From Bacteroidales bacterium (GTDB lineage Bacteria; Bacteroidota; Bacteroidia; Bacteroidales; UBA10428): a stretch of DNA of 15,787 nt. Below, one piece after another: positions 1 to 6,917 of this stretch (position 1 is its first letter; each line of letters opens with the position of its first letter). Where the stretch lies: positions 1 through 15,787 of the forward strand of contig DAOUOU010000047.1 of NCBI GenBank assembly GCA_030626465.1, written 5' to 3'. The position numbers and the translations under genes are program-made. The notes under the pieces were generated by a model. It was not told the DNA's origin and searched no databases. It saw only the letters and a list, made by a program, of their open reading frames with translations.

Positions 1-1
1 C

Positions 2-730
2 AACGTTCCCGATATTTTTGCGGAACGTCCTGTTATTTTATATGGCAAATACCATGGCGAACTAAACGGATCGCTTCAGATAGAAGGTATTACCGGAAAT
101 GAAACTTATTTTGAAAGCCTTCAGTTGGCTGATTTTATAGCACTGGAAAGCAATAAAGCTCTTATGTATCTCTGGGCCCGGAAGCGCATTCAGATGTTAG
201 AGGATTATTGCAGTCTCTCCTGGGAGGATGATCAGGAAATAATTGATGAGATTGTTGCATTGGGACTGGAATACAACCTGCTTACTGCATACACTTCATT
301 TATTGTTGTCGATTCCATTATACGCTGCGATACCTGTTCAGCTGAAACCGTTCAACAACCTCTGCCTATGCCTGAGGGAGTTTCCGATAATGCAATCGGC
401 AGTGGATATGCGTCTTTAGAATTTACAGGCACAACTGCTCAACTTACTGATTCATACATCAGGAATATATTTCCCAATCCTGTCATCGATAATTTTGTGA
501 TAATGCTTCATCTGGGACAGGAAACAAATGACTTGCAAAAAACCATTCAGATTTATGACGTTTTGGGAAAACTGGTTTCAGAAATTGATATAAGTGATTA
601 TTCCGCCGGATATCACAGCATTTATCTGAGTTTGAATGAAGATCTGAATATGCCTGTCTCGGGAAGCTATATTCTTATTTTAAATATTGAATCGGAAATA
701 TATGGCAAAGAAATAATCAGTGTCCTTTGA
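2..730 (+). CDS. VIT/VWA-type secreted protein with T9SS C-terminal sorting domain (3' part only)
   Basis: The reading frame is open from the left edge, so the true start lies outside; 242 codons are visible and end in TGA. The first 105 or so visible residues resemble the C-terminal part of Bacteroidetes VIT plus von Willebrand A proteins: a strand-rich stretch with a GKYHGELNG-like turn, then ALMYLWARKRIQMLEDY and LLTAYTSFIVVD, which is typical of the segment after the VWA domain. From about residue 152 there is a Por/T9SS type A sorting domain: FPNP at 157-160, an IYDVLGKLV core, and a final SGSYILIL strand followed by a basic-acidic tail. This predicts export to the periplasm, passage through the type IX secretion system and anchoring or release at the cell surface. 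The VIT/VWA assignment rests on the tail alone and is less certain than the sorting domain. Confidence 0.75.
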   Translation, partial: NVPDIFAERPVILYGKYHGELNGSLQIEGITGNETYFESLQLADFIALESNKALMYLWARKRIQMLEDYCSLSWEDDQEIIDEIVALGLEYNLLTAYTSFIVVDSIIRCDTCSAETVQQPLPMPEGVSDNAIGSGYASLEFTGTTAQLTDSYIRNIFPNPVIDNFVIMLHLGQETNDLQKTIQIYDVLGKLVSEIDISDYSAGYHSIYLSLNEDLNMPVSGSYILILNIESEIYGKEIISVL

Positions 731-772
731 TTGCAGAAACACACATCTGATAATCATTCGCTTTTTCCAAAA

Positions 773-814
773 CCAAAGCCTTTGGCCAGTAAACAAAATA
801 CCGGTCAAAGGTTT
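773..814 (+). terminator. Hairpin after the T9SS protein gene, possible terminator
   Basis: Arms at 776-787 and 803-814 can form a 12-pair stem (two G-U pairs) around a 15-nt loop, starting 45 nt after the stop codon. The left arm also sits in a perfect short palindrome, CCAAAG-C-CTTTGG (773-785), so two alternative folds are possible. Only a weak T-rich stretch follows (TTTCTGTTATTATTG), so a terminator role is tentative. Confidence 0.35.
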
Positions 815-940
815 CTGTTATTATTGAACGACCTATGTCAGGTCAGAATATATTTTAAAGCACTTGTATATTGTTTTTTTCAGAATTGCTCCAGACAATC
901 ATATTATTTGTATTTTTAGTCTTAATCAATTTGTTAAGTC

Positions 941-1759
941 ATGGGCAAGTCTAAAAACATTGAACCTGAAAAACGGGACAGACGCAAAATCAAAAACAAA
1001 GTATATAACAAACAGCTTGGAAAACTTCAGGTAGAACTTGTTAGACTTCAGGAATGGATCAAGCATAAGGGCTTAAGAGTTGTAGTTATATTCGAAGGCA
1101 GGGATGCTGCCGGTAAAGGAGGAGTTATTACGCGCATATCTCAAAGCCTGAATCCCAGAATTTGCAGGGTTGTTGCCCTGGGAACACCCACCGAACGTGA
1201 GAAAACACAGTGGTATTTTCAAAGATATGTTCCGTATTTACCTGCTGCAGGTGAAATGGTCCTGTTCGATCGTAGCTGGTATAATCGGGCAGGAGTAGAG
1301 AGGGTGATGGGATTTTGTACCGATGATGAATACCAGGAATTCATGCGCTCATGTCCCGAGTTTGAACGAATGTTGATTCGATCAGGCATGATTTTAATCA
1401 AATACTGGTTTTCTGTTTCTGACGAGGAACAGGAAAATCGCTTCCAGGCCCGATTAAATGACCCTACAAAGAGATGGAAACTAAGTCCGATGGATCTGAC
1501 CTCCCGTGAGAAATGGATGGATTACTCAAGGGCCAAAGACGAAATGTTTAAATACACCGACACAAAGCAATCGCCCTGGTTTGTGGTACCTGCCGATAAT
1601 AAAAAACGGGCCCGGCTGAACTGTATAAGTCATTTGCTTAACAGTATACCTTATGAAGATTTGCCTGATGAAAAAATTAAACTGCCACCACGTCAGAAAA
1701 GTCATAAATACGTGCGACCTCCTTTTAGTGATCAGACCATTATTCCTGAAATATATTAA
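941..1759 (+). CDS. ppk2: Polyphosphate kinase 2 (PPK2 family)
   Basis: This 272-residue cytosolic P-loop kinase is predicted to transfer phosphate between polyphosphate and nucleoside diphosphates (in this family mainly polyP-driven ADP/GDP to ATP/GTP). Seen in sequence: an N-terminal basic helix region; a Walker A motif GRDAAGKGG (residues 53-61); LGTPTEREKTQWYFQRY (80-96), typical of the family; Walker B and the following DRSWYNRAGVE (110-120); and the lid-region arginines around RFQARLNDPTKRWKLSPMD. Length and single-domain layout match the short class I-type PPK2 enzymes; the exact class and preferred nucleotide cannot be told without an alignment. The ATG at 941 gives a natural N terminus (MGKSKN). 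The gene stands alone, with a 210-nt gap before it, and faces the next gene tail to tail across 119 nt. Confidence 0.93.
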   Translation: MGKSKNIEPEKRDRRKIKNKVYNKQLGKLQVELVRLQEWIKHKGLRVVVIFEGRDAAGKGGVITRISQSLNPRICRVVALGTPTEREKTQWYFQRYVPYLPAAGEMVLFDRSWYNRAGVERVMGFCTDDEYQEFMRSCPEFERMLIRSGMILIKYWFSVSDEEQENRFQARLNDPTKRWKLSPMDLTSREKWMDYSRAKDEMFKYTDTKQSPWFVVPADNKKRARLNCISHLLNSIPYEDLPDEKIKLPPRQKSHKYVRPPFSDQTIIPEIY

Positions 1760-1878
1760 GGAATACTAGTTAGGGATTTTCAGGAGTAAGAGTGTTTTAT
1801 TAATATAATGATTTACGAACAAGGAATAGCGATATACGATTTCAGAAGTTATTAATAATCAGTAATTTAATTTATGTT

Positions 1879-4800
1879 TTAAATTCTTAATCCCATAACC
1901 AGAATATCGTCTGTCTGTTCCAGACTACCCTGCCATTCAGCAAGAACTTTTTCAAGTTGTCCCTTCTGATCTTCAAGGGGTTTGTCGTGAATCCTTATCA
2001 ATTCATCTTTAAACTGCGACAGCATGAAACGGTTATGGGTTTTCTGACCTATCTGGTCGGTATAGCCATCGGTGGCTAAGTACACCATATCTCCGGTTTG
2101 CAATTGAATGGTTTGCGAAGTAAAGGGTTTTGTCATAAAATGGTACCCGATAGGTACCCTGTCGCCCTTGATTTTTTCAAGATGATTGTTTCTTATCAGA
2201 TAAAGGGAATGATAGGCTGCTGAAAACTGAATCTCTTTCTTTTCCTGATCGAGAATTACCAGTGTGATATCCATTCCATCAAGGGTTTCCGACAAACGGT
2301 GTCGCTGATGAAGAGCCTCCACAACCCTGTTTCGAAGCTGGGTAAGAATTTCATGTGCTTCAAGAGGTTTTTCGGTAGATATAATTTCATTCAATATAGC
2401 TATACCAAGCATGCTCATAAAGCCTCCGGGCACTCCATGACCTGTACAATCGGCCACTGCAATCACATTCTTGTTAAAGTGTTTTGCAGCCCAGTAGAAA
2501 TCACCTCCGACCACATCACGCGGTTTATTGATGATGAACCTGTCAGGGATGATGTTTTGTATGTATTTTTCCGGCGGTAAAACAGCGTTTTGTATTCTTG
2601 CAGCATAAGATATGCCATCGGTAATATGTTTTTTCTGGTCTGCAACAATATTGAAAGCCTTGTTCTTTAAGCGATACTGTTTCGTAATAATCACGGAAAA
2701 TATCAGAACAATAATGCTGACAATGATAAAAGATACAATTGCTATTCGCTGTTTCTTTACCTGTTGTTGTTTATTTTCCATTTCCAGTTCTATGATCTGC
2801 ATTTCCTTACGATTACGTTCTGCCTCATAACGGGCAAGACGATTTTGCTTCTGTAACTCTCGTTTGAGGGTTTTCACGGCAATTTTACTTGATTCATATT
2901 GCTCCCGTAATTCAACTATTTGTGCTGTCCGGACATCAATCTCAAATTTTGAATTGGTGTATTTCTTAAAGTATTCAAAGGCACTCTTATAGTTACCCAT
3001 GGCAGCGTATGTCCGGGCAAACGCTTCGTAATTCCTCCACATCACTTCTCTAAAATTTTCATCTTCGGCTAATTGCAAACTGGAAGCATAATATTCCATT
3101 GCATTGTCAAATTTTTTCAACTTAAAATAAGCATTACCCATATTGTGGAGGGTAGTGGCTATACCCAAATTAAAGGACAGATCTGTTTTAATTTCCAACG
3201 ATTGTTCATAGTATTCGATGGCCTTGGTGAACTTACTGAAATCGAAACTAATGTTACCAATGTTGTTTAAGGCTATCGATCGATCTCGCTGGTTATTGGT
3301 TTCCTCAGTGATTTCAATCGATCTTTCATAGTAATCAACAGCTTTATCGTACTGGTTAGCACTGTAATAGGCAGCACCCAGATTATTAAAAGTAGCTCCC
3401 ATCTTATCCTTGTTTTTAAGCTGTTCATCGATAATCAAAGATTTTTCCAGTTCTCTGATAGCCAAATCGAACTTATTTTGCTCATAATATATGTTTCCAA
3501 TATTTTTATGTGTTTCGCTGGTCCCTTCCTTATCCTCCAGCTCTGCTTTTATTTCCAGCGATCTCTTCAGATTATCTATGGCCTCGTCATACCGGTATGT
3601 ATTTTCGTAAACGGTGGCTATGTTTGCCAGTATATCCGAGCTTTTGGATTTATCATTGATCTCTTCCGATAATTTCAGTGATTGTTCAAAATTCTCAATT
3701 GCACTGCCATAGCTTCCCGAATCGTACATTACGCTGGCTATATTGCTGAGAGCCATGGCTTCTCCTCTTTTATCTCCCAGCTCACGCTTTAATTCCAGCG
3801 ACCGGTTATACGAATGGAGAGCTTTGTTAAGATCAAACTCACTTTGATAGAACATCCCCATCTCCTCCAGTATTTTTGACGAAGCATTTTTATCACCCGT
3901 TTCAATATTTGCCTCCAGTGCCTTTTTCAACTGTGTCAGGCTTTTTTCCGCATTGTCCTCTGAAGCTTTAGCAAAGGAGGGCTCGTCTTTCGTAGTTTCA
4001 ACCAGGGCAGATTCACCCTCCGTAGCCTTGGCGAAGGTGGGTTCATCCTCTGTAACTTTTGCGGAGGAGGATTCATCCACTTTTGTTTTAGTATTTGAGA
4101 TCTCCTCGTCTGACAGGCTTTCAACCGGCACAGGTTGATCAGAGGAGGTTTCTTTATCAAGTCGATTCCCTGTTCTTCTTAATCTTCTTTCTGCGTATTT
4201 ATCGCCAGGCTTCTCCAGTAGAGCTTTTTGATACAATTTATCTGCAGCTTCGAACTCCTCTGCAAGGAACTTCTCATCAGCGCCGGTGATCAATGCCAAA
4301 TATTTCTGATCAGAGGAATCAACAACCTCCTCAGGTGATTCCTGAACTATCTCAGATTCCTTTATACTCTTAACAATCTCAATGCTGTCTATTTTATTAA
4401 GCATCCGTTGAGGATATTCTCTGTTTGGAAAGAGGGCCAGTGCCTGTGAATAATTCAGTTTAGATGAATCATAATCCTCGTCTGAAAACAGAGAATCAGC
4501 CGTAGCAACATACTTGTCAAAATTTTTGTTTAACTCTATCCAGTAATACGATTTCACAGAGTCAATTTCATACAGCCTTTCAAACGGATACCTTTCTTTG
4601 GGCTTATAAATCAAAGCTTTCTGGTAATAATTATTGGCCTTCTCATAATCATTTTTGCTTAAAAATTCGTCAGCTTGTCTAATAGCCTGCTCATAGCCTT
4701 TCTCTACGGAATATTGCTTTCTAAGCAATTTTTTTGCTGATTTTATCTGAGAAGAAGGGTGTTTTTCTTCCGAATTGTACTGTTGTGCTGTCTTATAGGC

Positions 4801-5385
4801 AATGATAGCCTCTTCGTAATTTCGTGCACTGTAAAGAGAGTCGGCCTTATTTTTTTCTGAACTGTATGCCTCTTCCTTCAGCTTACTGATCTTATTCAGT
4901 ACATCTGAGATCATTGACTCAACCTCTTTGTTGTAGTTCTCATCCCTGACAAATCTCCAGAGCTCAACATCAAACACATATCGGGCAACAGGTTTTTCGA
5001 ATTCATCGATTTCCAGACCCGGCATAATTTTATAGATGTATATATCAGGCTCCCATAAGATCCTGTCGCCAAAGGACAATACATCCCTGGATACTGCTGT
5101 GTTTATATGTATCACTTCTTTCAGAAAACCTACTTTGGCAACCTCTATGTCGTATTCGCTGTTAAACTGCAAGGTAAAACCATAACCCAGATTACGTCCG
5201 GTGACCATACTTTCGATGAGTTTACCATGTTGAAGTACTTTAACGGATACTCCGCTAACTTCTTTGCTTTCGTGTTTAATAACTCCAAAACCAATTATTT
5301 CACTTTCACCAGGTTTGTTTGTATGGGAAGAAAATAAGACAATGGAAAGCACAAGAGTTATGATCCGGGCAGGTAATTTCTTCAT
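1879..5385 (-). CDS. Membrane-bound TPR sensor with C-terminal SpoIIE/PP2C phosphatase domain
   Basis: A 1168-residue signalling protein. Order of parts: signal peptide (1-22); a small carboxypeptidase-regulatory/Cna-B-like beta domain (about 30-115); four divergent TPR-like units starting near 180, 238, 296 and 369, each of the ADxxxxxxxYxxAxxxYxxAL...P type; an acidic low-complexity linker holding four 10-residue tandem repeats (438-477); seven to eight TPRs in exact 40-residue phase (about 501-820); a coiled coil (about 822-880); one membrane span (881-902); and a SpoIIE phosphatase domain (about 924-1168). Metal-ligand and catalytic motifs are present: DVVGGDFYW (957-965), DCTGHGVPGG (979-988), ATDGYTDQ (1104-1111) and TDD (1158-1160). 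The topology predicts a periplasmic TPR sensor and a cytoplasmic Ser/Thr phosphatase. The likely substrate is the SiaC-type protein encoded divergently 179 nt away (inference). Confidence 0.9.
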   Translation of the reverse strand: MKKLPARIITLVLSIVLFSSHTNKPGESEIIGFGVIKHESKEVSGVSVKVLQHGKLIESMVTGRNLGYGFTLQFNSEYDIEVAKVGFLKEVIHINTAVSRDVLSFGDRILWEPDIYIYKIMPGLEIDEFEKPVARYVFDVELWRFVRDENYNKEVESMISDVLNKISKLKEEAYSSEKNKADSLYSARNYEEAIIAYKTAQQYNSEEKHPSSQIKSAKKLLRKQYSVEKGYEQAIRQADEFLSKNDYEKANNYYQKALIYKPKERYPFERLYEIDSVKSYYWIELNKNFDKYVATADSLFSDEDYDSSKLNYSQALALFPNREYPQRMLNKIDSIEIVKSIKESEIVQESPEEVVDSSDQKYLALITGADEKFLAEEFEAADKLYQKALLEKPGDKYAERRLRRTGNRLDKETSSDQPVPVESLSDEEISNTKTKVDESSSAKVTEDEPTFAKATEGESALVETTKDEPSFAKASEDNAEKSLTQLKKALEANIETGDKNASSKILEEMGMFYQSEFDLNKALHSYNRSLELKRELGDKRGEAMALSNIASVMYDSGSYGSAIENFEQSLKLSEEINDKSKSSDILANIATVYENTYRYDEAIDNLKRSLEIKAELEDKEGTSETHKNIGNIYYEQNKFDLAIRELEKSLIIDEQLKNKDKMGATFNNLGAAYYSANQYDKAVDYYERSIEITEETNNQRDRSIALNNIGNISFDFSKFTKAIEYYEQSLEIKTDLSFNLGIATTLHNMGNAYFKLKKFDNAMEYYASSLQLAEDENFREVMWRNYEAFARTYAAMGNYKSAFEYFKKYTNSKFEIDVRTAQIVELREQYESSKIAVKTLKRELQKQNRLARYEAERNRKEMQIIELEMENKQQQVKKQRIAIVSFIIVSIIVLIFSVIITKQYRLKNKAFNIVADQKKHITDGISYAARIQNAVLPPEKYIQNIIPDRFIINKPRDVVGGDFYWAAKHFNKNVIAVADCTGHGVPGGFMSMLGIAILNEIISTEKPLEAHEILTQLRNRVVEALHQRHRLSETLDGMDITLVILDQEKKEIQFSAAYHSLYLIRNNHLEKIKGDRVPIGYHFMTKPFTSQTIQLQTGDMVYLATDGYTDQIGQKTHNRFMLSQFKDELIRIHDKPLEDQKGQLEKVLAEWQGSLEQTDDILVMGLRI
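3955..4074 (-). repeat. Four in-frame 30-bp tandem repeats
   Basis: Units at 3955-3984, 3985-4014, 4015-4044 and 4045-4074 are imperfect copies of one 30-bp sequence. On the minus strand they encode ESSSAKVTED, EPTFAKATEG, ESALVETTKD and EPSFAKASED, residues 438-477 of the phosphatase, in the linker between its two TPR blocks. The plus strand is also open across the repeats. Confidence 0.9.
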
Positions 5386-5564
5386 GCCTGTATTGGATTT
5401 TATTTCGAATAAATTTAATAATTAATTAATAATTATGGAGATTTTACTTTTAAAAGGAAATTATATACCGGATTATTGTATTTGCACAATTATTTCATGA
5501 TATGTATTGAAGTTTGATATCTTTTACTAAATTAGAAAAGTGTTAATCTAAATCTAACAATAAG
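5386..5564. promoter_or_regulatory. Divergent promoter region between the phosphatase and SiaC genes
   Basis: This 179-nt AT-rich gap separates the two divergent start codons and must hold both promoters. On the plus strand a TTG at 5507-5509 is followed after 18 nt by TAAATTAG at 5528-5535, close to the Bacteroidetes -33/-7 arrangement (TTTG, then TAnnTTTG); it would give a short leader for the SiaC gene. No equally convincing minus-strand promoter was picked out. Confidence 0.3.
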
Positions 5565-5945
5565 ATGAGTGAAATTATAAAACTAAAGGGAACCTACGAT
5601 ACACCCGCAATTCATTTCAATCCGGATGAAGGAGTTTTCAGCATAAGCGGACGTTCTTTGCCTGCCAGTGCTTTCGATTTTTACTCACCAATTCTTAACG
5701 CGGTTATAAAGTACCTTGAAAATCCCCAGGCATCATCAAAGTTTGAGTTTAAAATGGATTTTGTCAGTTCCTCTTCAACTAAAGTTTTCCAGGAGTTATT
5801 CCATCAACTGGAACAGGTGCACCAGAAAGGATCCAAAGTACAAGTAAACTGGTACTATAAGTTTGGTGATGACGATATGAAAGAGCTGGGAGATGACCTC
5901 AGACAAGACTCGAATTTGCCTTTTGAGTTTATTACTTATGAATAG
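5565..5945 (+). CDS. SiaC family regulatory phosphoprotein (DUF1987)
   Basis: A 126-residue cytosolic protein of the SiaC/DUF1987 family. Family features seen: N-terminal TYDTPAIHFNPDEGVFSISGRSLPA (residues 10-34), then FYSPILNAVIKYLENP (39-54), then a strand ending in the Ser/Thr cluster SSSST (68-72), followed by KVFQELFHQLEQVHQKG and the strand VQVNWYYKFGDDDMKELGDDL. In Pseudomonas aeruginosa SiaC is phosphorylated on a threonine (T68) in the corresponding stretch, is dephosphorylated by the SpoIIE-type phosphatase SiaA, and controls a diguanylate cyclase. Here the Ser/Thr cluster is the likely phosphosite. The divergent neighbour encodes a SpoIIE phosphatase, which supports a partner-switch pair. 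No SiaB-like kinase or SiaD-like cyclase is in the window, so the output is unknown. Confidence 0.85.
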   Translation: MSEIIKLKGTYDTPAIHFNPDEGVFSISGRSLPASAFDFYSPILNAVIKYLENPQASSKFEFKMDFVSSSSTKVFQELFHQLEQVHQKGSKVQVNWYYKFGDDDMKELGDDLRQDSNLPFEFITYE

Positions 5946-6036
5946 CTTTGTTTCCGGATTAACATTAAAAAAAGAAAAAATAGTTGAATAACTGTTGTAT
6001 TAATAAAATTAGGACATACAAACCATAAATTTTCTC

Positions 6037-6126
6037 ATGAGAACTGAAAGATTTACAATTCCTGGATTGATACGGTGTGCATTTCACCTTTCCCTATTAG
6101 CGCTTTTTAGCACTCCGGCTACCTGA
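6037..6126 (+). other. Short signal-peptide-like ORF in a GC-richer island (uncertain)
   Basis: An ATG-started 29-codon ORF encodes a basic start followed by a hydrophobic stretch (CAFHLSLLALFSTPAT). It could be a cut-off signal peptide from a decayed secreted-protein gene, a small peptide, or chance. It lies in the 218-nt gap between the converging siaC and marR genes, in a segment (about 6060-6160) clearly richer in G+C than its AT-rich flanks. That segment also has short hairpins such as GGTG/CACC (6074-6088), and CCTGGAT is repeated at 6061 and 6147. No homologue is recognised. Confidence 0.2.
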
Positions 6127-6163
6127 CCGTCGTAACTTTCGTAGCACCTGGATATCAGACAAT

Positions 6164-6601
6164 TTATTTATTACGCAAATCAACCATATTCACTGTTATT
6201 TTTTCAAATAGCCTCAATAATTTTTCCTGCTCTGTGTCAGAGAGCACAGACAGACTGTCTGCAATGTATTTATCACTGACAGAATTAATATCCTTACAGG
6301 TTTTCATTCCTGTCTCAGTCAGGCTCACCAATGCCATTCTTCTGTTATTCGGGGGTGTAAAACGCTTAACAAGTCCGATATTCACCAATCCGTCCACCGT
6401 CCTACTTACCGTACTTTTATCGAGGGAGAGGTTGCCTGCAAGTTCCGTAACAGATATCTTATTTTTGCTTTCGATCTCAACAAGTGTATGGCACTGTGCC
6501 AGGGTAACACCGTTGCAGCACGATTCTGTGTTCTGAAAAAAGATCTCGCGTTCGAAACGTCGCAGAATTTTCCTGAATTTTTTTATGTATTCCTTATTCA
6601 T
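6164..6601 (-). CDS. MarR family transcriptional regulator of the hgcAB operon (predicted)
   Basis: A 145-residue winged-helix regulator. An N-terminal dimerisation helix (1-25) is followed by SCCNGVTLAQCHTLVEI (27-43), a helix-turn-helix (about 50-75, with SLDKSTVSRTVDGL as recognition helix), a basic wing with TPPNNRRMALVSLT (82-95) and C-terminal dimerisation helices. This is the usual MarR length. Cysteines at 28, 29, 37 and 102 could sense a soft metal, metalloid or thiol state; this is an inference. The gene is third in line, 19 nt after hgcB on the same strand, so it is probably co-transcribed with hgcAB. Palindromes in the hgcA promoter are candidate binding sites for autoregulation. 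ArsR-like regulators beside hgcAB are known in other bacteria; a MarR in this role is less familiar. Confidence 0.9.
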   Translation of the reverse strand: MNKEYIKKFRKILRRFEREIFFQNTESCCNGVTLAQCHTLVEIESKNKISVTELAGNLSLDKSTVSRTVDGLVNIGLVKRFTPPNNRRMALVSLTETGMKTCKDINSVSDKYIADSLSVLSDTEQEKLLRLFEKITVNMVDLRNK

Positions 6602-6620
6602 TGCTCTTTATAAGTAAATG

Positions 6621-6917
6621 TTAGTCGCAACCAGCACCGCAGCTGCAGGAAGGTTCGGTTTTCCTTATCATACTGTTTAACACTGCAGCAGCACATCCAA
6701 CACCCTTGTTCACAGTTATTGCCTGTTCCCTGCAATTCATGGCACACGCACCACATTCCATACAGCGATCACGGTTTGTGATAACAGCTTTTTTGTTCTC
6801 CATTTGAAACACACGGTGGGGACATACCTGGACACACAGACTACAACCTGTGCATTTTGCAGCATCGTATTCAAGCGTCACAACATCTTTAATATACAAT
6901 TGGGTATTCATAATCAT
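6621..6917 (-). CDS. hgcB: HgcB, 2[4Fe-4S] ferredoxin for mercury methylation
   Basis: A 98-residue ferredoxin with two complete cluster motifs, C22-x2-C25-x2-C28-x3-C32-P and C52-x2-C55-x2-C58-x3-C62. It also has the two traits that set HgcB apart from ordinary ferredoxins: a lone cysteine after the second cluster (C75, in KGVGCAAAVLNSMI) and a cysteine-rich C terminus (C91, C93, C97). HgcB is thought to reduce the corrinoid of HgcA and to help hand over Hg(II) through the terminal cysteines. The start codon overlaps the hgcA stop as ATGA (6914-6917), implying translational coupling; a second in-frame ATG two codons later (6911) is an alternative start. The C terminus has spaced cysteines rather than the adjacent pair of the best studied HgcB. 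Confidence 0.93.
   Translation of the reverse strand: MIMNTQLYIKDVVTLEYDAAKCTGCSLCVQVCPHRVFQMENKKAVITNRDRCMECGACAMNCREQAITVNKGVGCAAAVLNSMIRKTEPSCSCGAGCD

Noticed and set aside
731..919. 62-codon plus-strand ORF after the T9SS protein gene
   Set aside because: It starts with TTG directly after the previous stop, has no recognisable features, and runs over a hairpin; most likely non-coding.
3955..4074. CRISPR-like array from the 30-bp repeats
   Set aside because: The units are directly adjacent with no spacers, are imperfect, and lie in frame inside a coding sequence.
6098..6145. Resemblance of GCACTCCGGCTACCTGACCG to part of a c-di-GMP-I (GEMM) riboswitch
   Set aside because: Only a short piece looks similar; the rest of the aptamer, including the GNRA tetraloop helix and its receptor, is missing, and there is no gene directly downstream in the right orientation.
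6621..6917. Reading the ferredoxin as an ordinary electron carrier unrelated to mercury
   Set aside because: The overlap with hgcA, the lone C75 and the cysteine-rich tail all point to HgcB specifically.
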